Shown: positions 42,502 through 54,634 of the stretch, one piece after another | Layout of the letters: each line of letters opens with the position of its first letter | Numbering within the stretch: position 1 is the stretch's first letter | Notes under the pieces: generated by a model | What the model saw: only the letters and a program-made list of their open reading frames with translations | Told to the model about the DNA's origin: nothing | The model's database searches: none | Position numbers and translations under genes: made by a program | From: Apodemus sylvaticus | Lineage: Eukaryota > Chordata > Mammalia > Rodentia > Muridae | Direction of reading: 5' to 3' | Length of the DNA stretch: 64,000 nucleotides | NCBI RefSeq assembly: GCF_947179515.1 | Contig: NC_067473.1 | Coordinates: 98,360,782 to 98,424,781 of the forward strand

Positions 42502-43552
42502 TACCCAGAATAGCTAAAACTATTCTAAATAGTAAATGAGCTTCTGGGGGAATCAATATCCCAAACGTCAAGCAATACTACAGAGCAATAGTGTTAAAAA
42601 CTGCATGGTATTGGCACAGCAACAGACAAGTGGACAAATGAAATAGAATTGAAGACTCAGAAATGAATCCACACACCTATGGTCACTTGATCTTCGACAA
42701 AGGAGCTGAAAACATCCAGTGGAAAAAAGATAGCCTTTTCAACAAATGGTGCTGGTTCAACTGGAGGTCAGCATGCAAAAGATTGCAAATTGATCCACTC
42801 TTATCTCCTTGTAATAAGCTCAACTCCAAGTGGATCAAGGACCTCCACATAAAACCAGATACACTGAAACTAATAGAAAAGAAACTGGGGAAAACCTTTG
42901 AGGACATGGGCACAGGGGGAAAGTTCCTGAACAGAACACCAATAGCTTATGCTCTGAGATAAAGAATTGACAAATGGGACCTCATAAAATTACGAATTTT
43001 CTGTAAGGCAAAGGACTCCTTCATTCCAAAGGACAAAACAGCACCCAACCAATTGGGAAAAGATCTTCACCAACCCTACATCCGATAGAGAGCTAATATC
43101 CAATGTATACAAGGAATTCAAGAAGGTAGACCCCAGCAAACCAAATAACCCTATTAAAAATGGGGTGCAGATCTAAACAAAGAATTTTCACCTGAAGAAA
43201 TTCAGATCCTGAGAAGCACCTCAAGAAATACTTATCATCATTAGTCATTATGGAAATGCAAATCAAAACAACCCTAAGATTTCACCTCACACCAGTCAGA
43301 ATGTCTAAGGTTAAAAACTCAGGAGACAGCAGGTGTTGGTGAGGATGTGGAGAAAGAGGAACACTCCTCCACTGCTGGTGGGATTGCAAAAAGATACAAC
43401 CACTCTGAAAATCAGTCTGGAGGTTCCTCAGAAAAATGAACATGACACTACCGGAGGACCCTTGCTATACCACTCCTGGGCATATACCCAGAGGATTCCC
43501 AGGCATGCAATAAGGACACATGTGCCACTATGTTCATAGCAGCCTTATTTGT
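42502..43552 (+). mobile_element. L1 ORF2 segment (inverted half)
   Basis: Runs from PRIAKTIL through MNPHTYGHLIFDKGAENIQ (42663) to CATMFIAALF at 43552. That is the point at which the minus-strand half starts (overlap about 25 bp, CACTATGTTCATAGCAGCC). Frameshifts are present. Confidence 0.92.
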
Positions 43553-43805
43553 TCCCCTTCTAAGTGACATTAAACATTCTCACCTGGGCCTTCTTTCTTC
43601 TTTAACTTCTTATGGTCTCTGAGATGTATCATGGACATTCTTTACTTTTTGGCTAATATCCACTTATCAGTGAGTACATACCAGTCATGTCCTTTTGGGT
43701 CTGGGTTAATTACTCAAGATGATATTTTCTAGTTCCATTCATTTGCCTGAGAATTTTATAATGCCCTCATTTCTAATAGATGAACAGTATTCCACTGTGT
43801 GATGC
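43553..43805 (-). mobile_element. Lx-type L1 piece, minus strand
   Basis: TTGGCTAATATCCACTTATC at 43650 and the end of ORF2 in reverse (CAGTATTCCACTGTGTGA). Confidence 0.75.
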
Positions 43806-44254
43806 ATTGATGTGCTTGCAGACAGGAGCATAGCTATCCTCTGAGAAGTTCAACTAGAATCTGACTGAGACAAATGCTGATATTTATACCCAACTGTTGA
43901 TGTAAAAGACCCCTATGGTTGAATTGGATGATGATTAAAGAAGCTGAATGGGAGAGCTACCCCATAGGAAAATCAGCAGTCTCAACTAACTGGATACAAG
44001 GGAGTTGCAGAGATTGAGCCACCAACCAGACTACATACAGTGGTGGATCTGAGGCCCCAGGCACATTGACAACAGAGGACTGTTTCTGGTCTGGCCTTAA
44101 TGAGCTCCTAATAATCTAGAGACTTGATGCCTCATGAAAAAGGGAGGTAGGGTGGGGAAGGAAGCACCCTCTCAGAAGCATGAGGAAGAAAGAAAGAGAT
44201 AAGAAACTGTGGTAGGGGGACCAGAAGGGGAAGCAACAAAGGCTGGATTGGACA
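43806..44254 (+). mobile_element. Lx-type L1 3'UTR, plus strand
   Basis: CCCCTATGGTTGAATTGGAT at 43910, GAGACTTGATGCCTCATG at 44118, and a purine-rich end. It passes into the microsatellite. With 43553-43805 it forms another head-to-head L1 arrangement. Confidence 0.75.
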
Positions 44255-44268
44255 GAAAGAAAGAATGA

Positions 44269-44347
<79 letters not shown>

Positions 44348-44456
44348 GAAGAAAGGAAGGAAGGAAGGAAGGAAGGAAGGAAGGAAGGAAGGAAGAAAGA
44401 AAGAAGAAAGAAGGAAGGAAGGAAATAAAAAAGAAAGAAAGAAAGAAAGAAAGAAA

Positions 44457-44496
<40 letters not shown>

Positions 44497-44650
44497 AGGG
44501 AGGGAGGGAATAGGGAGGGAAGGAAGGAATGAGTACAGGAGGGGAAGAAGGGAAGGAGGGAATGTGGAAGGGGAGGGAGGGAGAGAGGGAAGGAAGTAAG
44601 GAAAGAAGGAAGGAAGGAAAGAAAGGAATGAAGGAAGTAAGGAAGGAAAG

Positions 44651-44707
<57 letters not shown>
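44255..44707 (+). repeat. Long (GAAA)/(GGAA)/(GA) microsatellite
   Basis: GAAA units at 44263-44345, GGAA units at 44346-44393, mixed purine units, a second GAAA run, then GA to 44707. Long S/L/F-rich reading frames here are artefacts. Confidence 0.98.
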
Positions 44708-44711
<4 letters not shown>

Positions 44712-45010
44712 AAAGCATACCCACAAATACATGCCTAAATCTGCCAAATGGCATTGTGATACTGTCTTTGGGATACAGGTGATAATAAAGCACCTTTCAA
44801 AAATGCATTGAATAATGATTTAAGATCAAAATTTAAATATATATTTTGTATGGTTTGTTGTATAAATAGTTCATTTGATAAACATTACACACTAGAAACT
44901 TTAATATTTAAATTAACATAAATTGTTTGCTCTAAAATAAATAAGTTTCTTTTCAGTTTAGCTAACATTTAGAACTGATTATTATTTATGAAAGCGCTTG
45001 TACTAGTAAG
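44708..45010. other. No gene seen
   Basis: AT-rich sequence. Confidence 0.5.
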
Positions 45011-45112
45011 AAGTCTCCTTCTGTGTCCCTTTTGATGACTTTAAGTTGACCGTCAATTTTATCTGATATTAGAATGGCTACTCCGACTTCTTTCCTGAGA
45101 CTATTTGCTTGG
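45011..45112 (-). mobile_element. L1 ORF2 endonuclease-domain fragment
   Basis: The reverse complement reads QANSLRKEVGVAILISDKID, from the endonuclease domain. It is joined head-to-head to the plus-strand L1 end that follows, but about 3 kb of L1 is missing between them. Confidence 0.85.
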
Positions 45113-45895
45113 GAAATGAAAATTAAAACAACCCTGAAATTTCACCTCACAACACTCAGAATGGCTAAAATTAAAAACTCAGGAGACAGCAGGTGTTGGC
45201 GAAGATGTAGAGAAAGAGGAACACTCCTCCACTGCTGGTGGGATTGCAAGCTGGTACAACCACTCTGGAAATCAGTCTGGCGGTTCCTCAGAAAACTGGG
45301 CATGACACTTCCAGAGGACCCTGTTTTACCACTCCTGGGCACATACCCAGATGATTCCCCAGCATGCAATAAGGACACATGCTCCACTATGTTCATAGCA
45401 GCCTTATTTATAATAGCCAGAAGGTGGAAAGAACCCAGATGTCCCTCAATGGAGGAATGGATACAGAAAATGTGGTATATTTACACAATGGAATACTACT
45501 CAGCAATTAAAAACTATGAATTCGTTAATTTTTTTAGGCAACTTGTTGAAACTGGAAAATATCATCCTAAGTGAGGTAAACCAATTACAAAGAATACACA
45601 TAGAATGTAATCACTGATAAGTGGATATTAATTAGCCCAGAAGCTCTAAATACTCAAGACACAATTAACATAGCAAATGATTCCCAAGAAAAGGAAGGAG
45701 AGGGCCCTGGTCCGGGAAAGGCTTGATCCAGCATTGTAGAGGAGTAACAGGACAGAGAAATGGGAGGGGGCTGATTGGGAAATGGGCAGAGGGAAGAGGG
45801 CTTATGGGACTTATGGGGAGGGGGAACAGTGAAAGGGGAAGGCATTTGGAATGTAAACAAAGAATACAGAAAAGAAAAAAAAGAAAAAAACTGTA
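45113..45895 (+). mobile_element. L1 3' end
   Basis: The ORF2 C-terminus is open from 45074 to 45574 (MKIKTTLKFHLTTLRMAKIK, then YIYTMEYYSAIKNYE). A 3'UTR follows, ending GGAATGTAAACAAAGAATAC, and an A-rich tail. Confidence 0.9.
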
Positions 45896-45949
45896 AAGAA
45901 AGACAAGCCTGGGATATGTTCAGAGTCCTGTCTCAGTAAACTGAAATAG

Positions 45950-46250
45950 GGGCTGGAGAGAGGGCCTGGTGCATAATCGTGCAAGCAAATAAGACTATAT
46001 ATCCAGCAGCCAAGTAAAAATAGGCCTGGGATACCAACAAGTACAGCATGGTTGGAGAGGTGGGCAGTGTCAGTGGAAACAGGAGGATAGCCAGGGCTTA
46101 CTAACTGACAGCCCAGTCTCAGGTCTAGTAAGAGAAACTGGCTCCAGGGAATAGTGCAAAGAGAGATAATAGGACACCTGACTCCTTTGGTGGCCTTGGC
46201 ACATATGAACAGAGGCATGCATATTACCACCCCTCCCACACACACACACA
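45950..46250 (+). mobile_element. B4-type SINE
   Basis: GGCTGGAGAGAGGGCCTGG head, AGGAGGATAGCCAGGGCTTA middle, and a CACACA end. Confidence 0.55.

Positions 46251-46251
<1 letters not shown>

Positions 46252-46331
<80 letters not shown>
46252..46331 (+). repeat. (GA)n microsatellite
   Basis: A pure dinucleotide run after the SINE tail. Confidence 0.97.
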
Positions 46332-46333
<2 letters not shown>

Positions 46334-47636
46334 GATAACACTTTTCATGGAATGCCTTCCTTTTCCAAATGATTGTATAAAACACTTTTAAAGGTATTAA
46401 ATTCTACATCAAACCTACCAAGACATGATATCGAGATTGTGCTATCTTTTCTTAGAACAGCTGTATATTCTCCTGGTGGAGCCTCACCTGTACTGTGGGG
46501 ATGCCTGGTAAACTAGGCTAAGCCATAGTCAGCCAGGATATTCCCCTTGCAGTGAGGCAAATCTACCTAGAATGGCTAAGCAGGCTTGTGGGATGGCATT
46601 GAAGCAGATCAAGAGAAATCAATAGACTCTCCATGACTTAAACTATTCTCCTGATTCTTATGGTGGTGTTGGTGGAGAATGGCCTTAATGAAAGAATATG
46701 ATTAAAAAAAAAAAACAAAAAACAAAAACCTTTGCTTATCAGGATACTCTTTAGTTGTTAAAATACACTTATACAAACTGTCTGAACTGTCTCACTCCAC
46801 CAGAGGCAATTTGATTTATTTCAGATAAATGCATATTCAGTGACAAGGCTGTTTTTAAAATGAAGATTATCTTTAAAAATCCATTGAAAATGAAAATTAC
46901 AAGACCATAGACTCTCTCAGCTGTGTTATAATGACTAATAGGATAATAGAAAAATAGTTCAAGTTCTAAAATTATATTGTATGAAATTATGGCTGCATAG
47001 GAGTCAGTTTCCTCTGAGCTTCAATAATTAACATTTTGAATAGAGCACTGACACATGGTAATTACAATATTAAAACATGAAGATGATCAAAAGCTCGAAC
47101 AAGGTGCCCTGAATGTCTGAAAAGAGTTTTCAAATGTCATGAGAGCCTGTACTAATGATTGTGTTACATTTCTGGGAGGTTGTCTGTTCCATCTGCAACA
47201 CAGATGGGAGATTCACCTTCATATCTCTCTACTGAAAGTGATTCTGATATTTCCAATTGAATGCAATGCCCCCTCATATTTTTTTCTGGTATAGTGAGGT
47301 TCTTTCGCCTATCTTTCTTCTCCCTCTACCCAGCAGTCTTTTCCAGAGCAAATCTTCCCCCCCCACATGACTCCCTCCCTGCACAAGTAATTCACATTTC
47401 CTTCTCCTGGGTCATTTGAGCTCCTACTTCTGGGTTTCTGTGCTCAGCCCCATTAGTTCTCCACTTCTTCTTTCAATTTCCCTACAATCTTAATTCTTTT
47501 ATTTTAAAATTAAAGTCAAATGAAAACTTAGTATCTGTGAATGCCCCCTCACCAGCTCAAATTACTATTCATTCCACTTACTCCACTTGTCTACCTAACC
47601 TGAAATGTATTCATTTATACTATTAAAATGTTTGTG
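46332..47636. other. No gene seen
   Basis: 1.3 kb of unique-looking sequence with no repeat I recognise and no long frame. It is the longest apparently non-repetitive stretch in the window. Confidence 0.5.
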
Positions 47637-48290
47637 TTTGCAAGCTGGTACAACCACTCTGGAAATCAATCTGGCGGTTCTTAAGAAAACTGGGCATGAT
47701 ACTACTGGAGGATCCCATTATCCCACTCCTGGGCATATACCCAGAGGATTCCTCAGCATATAATAAGGACTCGTGCTCCACTATGTTAATAGCAGCCCTA
47801 TTTATAATAGCCAGAAGCTGGAAAGAATGCAGATATTCCTTAATGGAGGAATGGATACAGAAGATGTGGTATATTTACACTATGGAATACCACTCAGCTA
47901 TTAAAACAATGAATTCATGAAATTGTTAGGCAAATGGGTAGAACTGGAAAATATCATCCTAAGTGAGGTAACACAAGCACAAAAGAAAACACATGGTATT
48001 CACTCACTGATAAGTAGATATTAACCCAGAAGCTCAGAATACCCAGAGACACAATTCACATATCAAATGATGTCCAAGAAGAAGGAAGGAGAGGACCCTG
48101 GTCCTGGAAAGGCTCAGTGCAGCAGCATAGGGACAGGGAAACAGGAGGGTGTTGATTGGGGAACAGGGGGAGGGGAGAGGGCTTATGGGACTTAAGGGGA
48201 GAGAAGAACCAGGAAAGGGGAAATCATTTGAAATGTAAATAAAGAATATATGTAATAAAATATTTTTAAAAATTAAAAAAATAAAAAATG
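47637..48290 (+). mobile_element. 5'-truncated L1 3' end
   Basis: Starts in GCAAGCTGGTACAACCACTC, continues through the ORF2 end (MLIAALFIIARSWKE) and a 3'UTR to TTTGAAATGTAAATAAAGAA and tail. Confidence 0.92.
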
Positions 48291-48659
48291 AAAGTACTTA
48301 TGACATAAAATACTGTCAAACATGTGATATAGTATCAACAACAGCAGTTCTTGCAATAGAGCACCAACTGCTACATAGAAACTCCCTTTGAGCTTCCAAT
48401 TGCTCCTCTCTCATTTTTAATCACACAATAAAATGAGTAACCATAATGTAGTGTAATGTCATTAGGATGTATAGATATTTTAGTGTCTAACAAAAATTGA
48501 TTTTTAAATCCAAAATACAACAAATAAAAATGGGCACTTAATATGCAATAACAGATGAATCCATCAAAAGAATACTATAAAAATACATTCAGATACAAAA
48601 CAAACACAGCATAACCAATTACTTAAAACAATATGATGATATGAAAAGCCACAGATTAT
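48291..48659. other. No gene seen
   Basis: AT-rich. Confidence 0.5.
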
Positions 48660-48830
48660 GCCAGGTGGTGGAGGCACACACCTTTAATCACAGCACTTGG
48701 GAGTCAGAGTCAGGAAGATTTCTCAGTTCAAGGAGAGCCTGGTCTACAGAGTGAGTTACAGGTGAGCCAAGAGCTACACAGAGAAAACCTGTCTTGAAAA
48801 AAAACAAAAAACAAAAGAACAACAGCAAAA
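48660..48830 (+). mobile_element. B1 SINE
   Basis: GGCACACACCTTTAATCACA, GGTCTACAGAGTGAGTTAC, GAGAAAACCTGTCTTG and an A-rich tail. Confidence 0.9.
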
Positions 48831-48877
48831 AACCCCCAAACCTATAGATTCACTACAGCATAGTAACAGTGGATGAT

Positions 48878-48879
<2 letters not shown>

Positions 48880-48968
<89 letters not shown>
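48880..48968 (+). repeat. (AT)n microsatellite
   Basis: AT dinucleotides with occasional AC/GT substitutions. Self-complementary, so it can form cruciforms. Confidence 0.97.
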
Positions 48969-48970
<2 letters not shown>

Positions 48971-49078
48971 TACGCACTCACCAATAGATATGTCATCCTA
49001 GTAAAAAGCAACAGAAAAGCATGATCTAATAATAGAATATACAAAAGTATGTTACATCATAAAACAAATAACCTGACA

Positions 49079-49330
49079 TCTGTAGAACATTTCATCCAAA
49101 TACTGAAGAAAATAAATTCTTCTAGGCAGGTCATAGAACTTTCTCCAAAACCGGTTGTATAGTAAAAAGCAAGTTTCAACAAACAGAAAAATTGAAATAA
49201 GACCCTACATTTTGTGTGACCACGAAAGATATAAACAACAGTAGAAGCCACATTAAGTATGCAAACCCCTGTGAACTAAACAATACATTGTAGAAGGATG
49301 TATGTGCTACTGAAGAAATGAAAATAACTT
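49079..49330 (+). mobile_element. Old L1 ORF2 endonuclease-domain relic
   Basis: TGTAGAACATTTCATCCAAA, then AACTTTCTCCAAAACCGG, follows the order of the L1 segment IYRTFHPKxKEY...GTFSKID. Heavily decayed. Confidence 0.6.
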
Positions 49331-49619
49331 ATGTCCTAAAAATTGGAGTCTAGGATGGAGCCCACGCTGAACTAAATTGCCATCCAACTATGATACTAAA
49401 GTATTTTCCAACTCTGTAGATTAGAATAGTATAAACAATATATATATGCCATAGTCATTAAATTCTAAGACAAAAAAGAAAATAACATAGTTATTAATTT
49501 GTACCATGATTTTGACTATTCTTTCCATCTACTACTTGGTGGGTTTCCATTATTGTTGTTGTTCATTTTTCCAAAGCAAAGCCTATAGCTTATCATTGAG
49601 TTATTATCTAGAGATTCCT

Positions 49620-49805
49620 CAAAAATTTTCAGGTAGGCATTCAGTGCTGTAAATTTTCATCTTAGGCATGTCTTCATTGTATCCCATAGATTGGGATGTG
49701 TTATATCTTCATTTTCAGTAAATTCTGGCACTTACTTTGATGCTAAAGTTTATTTTTTTTAATTTTATTCGATGTATTTTTTATTTACATTTCAAATGAT
49801 TTATT
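49620..49805 (-). mobile_element. Old L1 fragments, minus strand
   Basis: ATGTCTTCATTGTATCCCAT (ORF2 inter-domain region, reversed) is followed at about 49755 by TTTATTTACATTTCAAATGA, an L1 3' end in reverse. Confidence 0.6.
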
Positions 49806-50079
49806 GTTTTAAATAGTAACACACAAAATCTACTATTTTTTTTAAACTGGGATTGCTTTTATTTTTGAAATTAAAATTTTGTAAAATTGAATTTAACTGA
49901 AATGAAAAAACTGAAAAGTAATATGATCTTTTAATTTTGTAAATTACTTTTATAAAACCCACAAACTTATATGGCCAATTTCCTTTTGGCCTGATTACTA
50001 TAATTCATGCACTACCTTTAAAATGATAATCCATGATGTACAGAAATATCATGTACACATCTAAGCAGTGGAATCTTGA

Positions 50080-50345
50080 ATGGATGAATAACACTTGAAA
50101 TGTTAAACATACTTAGCCTTCAGAAAAATGCAAGTCAAACTACTTTGAGATTCCATCTTACACCTGTGAGAATGGATATCATCAAAAAAAAAAAAAAAAA
50201 AAAAAAACAAGTGACAGCTCATGCTAGCAAGGAGAAAAATCTTCCATTATTGATATGAATTCAAACTTCTACAGCCACTATGAAAATAAGTATGAAGTAT
50301 CCTAAGAAAACTGGGAATCAAGCTACCTCGAGATACATTGTGGTA
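50080..50345 (+). mobile_element. Old L1 ORF2 C-terminal relic with A-run
   Basis: AAATGCAAGTCAAACTACTT, then GAGATTCCATCTTACACCTG, corresponds to the MQIKTTLRFHLTPVRM segment. It is followed by an A-run (50186-50207) and TCTACAGCCACTATGAAAAT. Confidence 0.7.
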
Positions 50346-50544
50346 ACTTTACACAGTGGACTACTGCTCATATTAAAAAGAAAATGTGATTAGCTTAAAA
50401 TTGGGTAAAATTGCAAAAACAAAAAACCTTCCTGATGTAACCCAGACCACCCACCAAATAAACATGGTATATATTAATTTATTTTTTTAGCTTCATGCAT
50501 GCATATTTATTTTTTGAAAAGCAAGTTCTTTTACTAAAAAAGGA

Positions 50545-51255
50545 AGTAAAAACATTTTATGATAAACTTGAGGATTTACATGGAAATTATTTCTGATACA
50601 ATAGAAGAGATATATAGAAAAAGACGTCAAAATTGACTATTTTCATGGAAAATTAAAGAATAAAATGGTAGACAAAAACATTGCTAAATTCATTGAAAAA
50701 GGAATTAAAAACATTTTATCATAGAATTGCAGATTTACATGGAAAGTATTTCTGATAATGTAGAAAAATGTAGAAAAACATGTTAAAATTGAAGATTATC
50801 ATGGAAAATTTTATATAGATATAATAATGGTAGGCATGAAAGTATTTCTAAGCTGATTGAAAGTGGAATTATAAACATTTTCTGATGAAGTTGAAGAATT
50901 ACATGGAAATATTTCCGATAAAATTGAAAAATATATAGAAAAACATTAAAATTGAAGTATATGATGGAAAATTATACAGATAAAATGGTAGGCATAAAAT
51001 AATTATAAGCTCATTGAAAGTTGAATTATAAAGGTTTTCAGGTAAAATTGAAAAAAGTTTTAAAATTTAAAAAAATTAAAATTGAAAAAATTAAAAATTA
51101 AAATTAAAAAAGAAATATATAGAAAAAGATGTTAAAATTGAAGATTATCATGAAAAATAATACAGATAAAGTTATAGGCATAAAAATTACTAAATTGATT
51201 GAAAGAGAAATTATAAACATTTCCTGATAAATTGAAGATTTACATAAAAAATATT
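50545..51255 (+). repeat. AT-rich tandem repeat, ~160-bp unit, about 4.5 copies
   Basis: AACATTTT-type unit starts are at 50551, 50710, 50874, 51031 (AAGGTTTT) and 51216. Spacing is 159, 164, 157 and 185 bp. Each unit repeats the order AACATTTT(C/A)TGATA, GAATTACATGGAAA, TATTTCTGATA, ATATATAGAAAAA, TTAAAATTGAAGATTATCAT, GGTAGGCATAAAA and GATTGAAAG. I do not recognise it as a known murine satellite. Confidence 0.88.
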
Positions 51256-52545
51256 TCTGTTAGCCGATATATTTTTATTGGGTAACTGAGTCTATTGATG
51301 TTAAGAGATATTAAGGATTAGGGATTGCTGCTTTCTGTTACTTTTGATGTTACTTTTATGTTTGTGTGGGTTCTTTTGGGTTTGTTGGAATATTAGTTTC
51401 ATGCTTTTTTTAGGGTGTAGTTTCCCTCCCTGTGTTGATATTTTCCATCAATTATTATTTTGTAGGGCTGGATTTGTGGGAAAATATTGTGTAAATTTGG
51501 GTTTGTTGTGGAATATCTTGGTCTCTCCATCTATGGTGATTGAGAGTTTTGCTAGCTATAGTAGTCTATGCTGGCATTTGTGTTCTCTTAGGGTCTGTAT
51601 GAGATTTGCCCAGAATCATCTAGTTTTCATCGTCTCTGGTGAGAAGTCTGGTGTAATTCTGATAGGTCTGCCCTTATAAGTTACTTGCCCATTTTCCCTT
51701 TCTGCTTTTACTATTCCTTCTTTGTTTAGTGCATTTGATGTTTTGATTATTATGTGACAGAAGGAATTTCTTCTAGTCCAGTCTGTTTGGAGTTGTGTAG
51801 GCTTCTTGTATGTTCATGAGCATCTCTTTTTTTAGGTTAGAAAAGTTCTCTTATATAATATTGCTGAAGATATTTGCTGGCCCATCAAGTTGTACATCTT
51901 CAGTCTCTTCTATATCTATAATCCTTAGGTTTTGGTCTTCTCATTGTGTCCTGGATTTCCTGCATGTTTTGGGTTATAAACTTGTTGAATTTTGCATTTT
52001 CTTTGACTGTTGAGTCACCCAGCTGCTCTGACCCAGCTGTTCCACTGATCGAATGCCCTGTGTACTCCTAGTCAATGTTTTCTATGTATCCTCAGCACCT
52101 GCAATTCTTCCTTGTATCTCTTGTATTCTGTTGTTGATGCTTGAATCTATGACTCCTAATATCTTTCCAAGGCTTTATATCTCCAGAGTGGTTTCCATTT
52201 GTGATTTCTTTATTGTTCATACATCCACTTTTAGATCATGTATGATTTCATTCACTTCCTTCACTTCATTGTTTGTGTTTTCCATAACACTTTAAGGAAT
52301 TTTTGTATTTTCTCTTTAAGGGTTTTTCTCTGTTGTCCCATGTTCTCCTGTATTTCTTTAAGGGAGTTATTTATGTCCTTCTTGAAATCATCTATCAGCA
52401 TCATGAGATGTGATTTTAATTCGAACTCTTGCTTTTCCGGTGTGTTGGGGTATTCGGATCTTGCTGTGGTGGAACAACTGGGTTCTGATGTTGCCAAGTA
52501 GCCTTGGCTTCTGTTGGAAGGGTTCTTGTGCTTGCCTTTCACCAT
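51256..52545 (-). mobile_element. L1 ORF1 and start of ORF2, decayed
   Basis: Minus-strand ORF1 starts MVKGKHKNPSNRSQGYLATS at about 52545. It continues through FKKDINNSLKEIQENMGQQ and the RNA-recognition region to the ORF2 start at about 51300. It is interrupted by frameshifts. A piece resembling the 5'UTR monomer is lodged in it (52018-52076). Confidence 0.88.
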
Positions 52546-52935
52546 CTGGTTTTCTCTGGTCTTAGTATGTCTTGCTGTCTCTGGCTGGAGCTTGTCCCTC
52601 CTGTGGGTGTGTAAGCCTGTGTCTGTACTCCTGGGAGACATACTCCCTTCTGTCAGTGTCTTTGCACTTAAGGCTGTGGAGTTGCCTGGCTCCTTGGTAC
52701 AAATGGCAGCCAGAAGACTTCTGACCCAGCTTCTCCACTGATCAAATGTCCTGTATACTCCTAGCTGTTTCCCTCTGGAGAGAAGTTGGAGACCTCACCT
52801 CTGTGCTCAGAAGTGAAAACGCTGTGAGGAGATCACTCTCTTGTGGTGGGCTTTGCACAGAAGGCTCTGGAGCCACCTGGCTCTCTGGTGCAAATGGTGG
52901 ACTGAAGACATCCATCTCATCTGCCATGGTATATA
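52546..52935 (-). promoter_or_regulatory. L1 5'UTR with ~191-bp monomer repeats
   Basis: TTTGCACTTAAGGCTGTGGA (52661) and TTTGCACAGAAGGCTCTGGA (52852) start two related blocks 191 bp apart. Both continue into CCTGGCTC(CT)(TC)TGGT(A/G)CAAATGG. This is a monomer-type promoter of a different family from the one at 26.6-27.4 kb. Confidence 0.72.
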
Positions 52936-52984
52936 TTCATTAATATGCAAATAATCACTTAACTCAAAGATAATCATGCTAAAA

Positions 52985-54205
52985 TCCACAGACCCTCAAA
53001 AAAGAAAAGTAACAAGGAGAGTTCACAGGAGAATGCAAGCATGGATCTCCCTGAGAAGGAGAAATAGAATATATTTCACACGTGGACTGAGGGTAAAGCG
53101 GAGTGGAAACAGGAGAAATCAGGTGGGTGCTTTATGGAGGAAGAGAGTATTGGGGAGGTGACTGAAAGTGGGGCCCAATCGAGGGCAATATGGAAAGATA
53201 CTGTAGTGGAAATTCCATGGAATCTATGAAAGTGCTTCTAGTAAAAACACCTAGTAATGCCTGATACTGAGCCAAAACTAGCCATCTTCTGTTACCAGGC
53301 AAGGCTTCCAGTGGTGGGACTTGTCACCAACACAGACACAAAACCTTTGGACTACAATCTCTCCAGGCTCCAAGTTGTGCTGGAGTTATGGTATTACAAT
53401 AAGTTTGTGATAGGCCAACTGATGATTGGTCCTGTGCTAGGAACCTGAAACAACCTGGATGGCCAGGAACCAGAGGATGGACAACCAAGGATGTGATGAT
53501 AAAACCAAACATGACTGAAATAATAAAATTCAGTGAAATATTTATTAATGACATTCTGCTATACTCAGAGATGGATCCAACAAAATTGTCATCAGAAAAA
53601 TATCATCAAGGATCTGATGGGATTAGATTCAGAAACACAGAGGAAACACTAGAAAGACCCAGGGGAACTTTGTAGAAAAGAGAAAGGATGGTAAGAGCAA
53701 GAGAGATCTGGGACACTATGAGAACATGGCCTATAGAATTGCCAAATTAGGGCTCCTAAACCTCACATAGCCTGAAGTGGCCTTCATGGACCTGCATAAG
53801 ACAAAGTATGATCTATAATCTCTGCATATACATAAGGGTTGTATAGCTGGGTATTGTTGGAATCCTAACAGTGATCTTGCTGGAATCGTAACATTGAAAC
53901 ATAAGGATGTCATTGTCTCTTTTGTGTGATTTTAGAACCATTTTCTTCCTACTGAGTTGCTTTAGCCAGCATGATATGAGCCTTTGTGCCCAGTCTTACT
54001 GTAACTTTTTATCCTATGTTTAGTTTATATCCATGTTAAGTGTAAATGTTTGTTTGTTTTTATCTTTGGTTTTGTTTATTTAATAGTTTGCTTGCTTTAA
54101 GGGAATCAGATGAGCAGTGAATCTTGAGGAGAGGGAAGTTAAGGCTTCTGGGAAAGGTGTCAGGAGAAGAAAATGGTTGGCATGTAACATGTGAGTGAAA
54201 AATTT
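52985..54205 (+). mobile_element. Old L1 (Lx-type) 3'UTR
   Basis: The sequence runs GAGAGTTCACAGGAGAATGC, then AGGCAAGGCTTCCAGTGG, GGATGGCCAGGAACCAGAGG and TTTTCTTCCTACTGAGTTGC. It ends in GAGTGAAAAATTTTTTTAAA. The order matches a long 3'UTR I recall from old rodent L1s. Short frames inside are not genes. Confidence 0.65.
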
Positions 54206-54634
54206 TTTTAAAGATAGAAAATTGGACTTGTACCTTACCCCTTCTGCTCTCTCTGGATTCCTGCCACCAGGAGGTGAGCACCACTCTCCTGCAATGCATG
54301 CCCTCCGTAATATCCAATCTCACCTTTAACCCACAGCAGTGAAACCAAACCACCATGGACTGACACAGTGAGAAAAAATAAAGTTTCCTTTCTTTAAATT
54401 GTTTCCTAAGATACATTGTCATTGTAAAGAGACAACACATTAGCACAGTCCACACAATCTAATGATCTTCATCAAGTACACCTGAACATCTATGTTCATT
54501 CTGTAAAGACAGGAAGAGAAATGTGGAAGGTCTATTTGCATGACGACTGATAAAACTTATTTGGAGTTCTCAAAACAACTGTTTTTAACTTAAAGAGCTC
54601 CTGTCCCTGTTCTAACTCTGTGAGTCACACTGGT

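Noticed and set aside
44116..44793. 225-codon S/F/L-rich frame
   Set aside because: Translation of a GAAA/GGAA microsatellite. Similar artefacts occur at 2561-2996, 17174-17460, 27870-28070 and 45811-46372.
48774..48977. Tyr/Ile-rich minus-strand frame
   Set aside because: Translation of the AT microsatellite.
53257..53448. Short plus-strand frame in the 53-kb region
   Set aside because: It lies in sequence matching an old L1 3'UTR. No coding signal beyond chance length.
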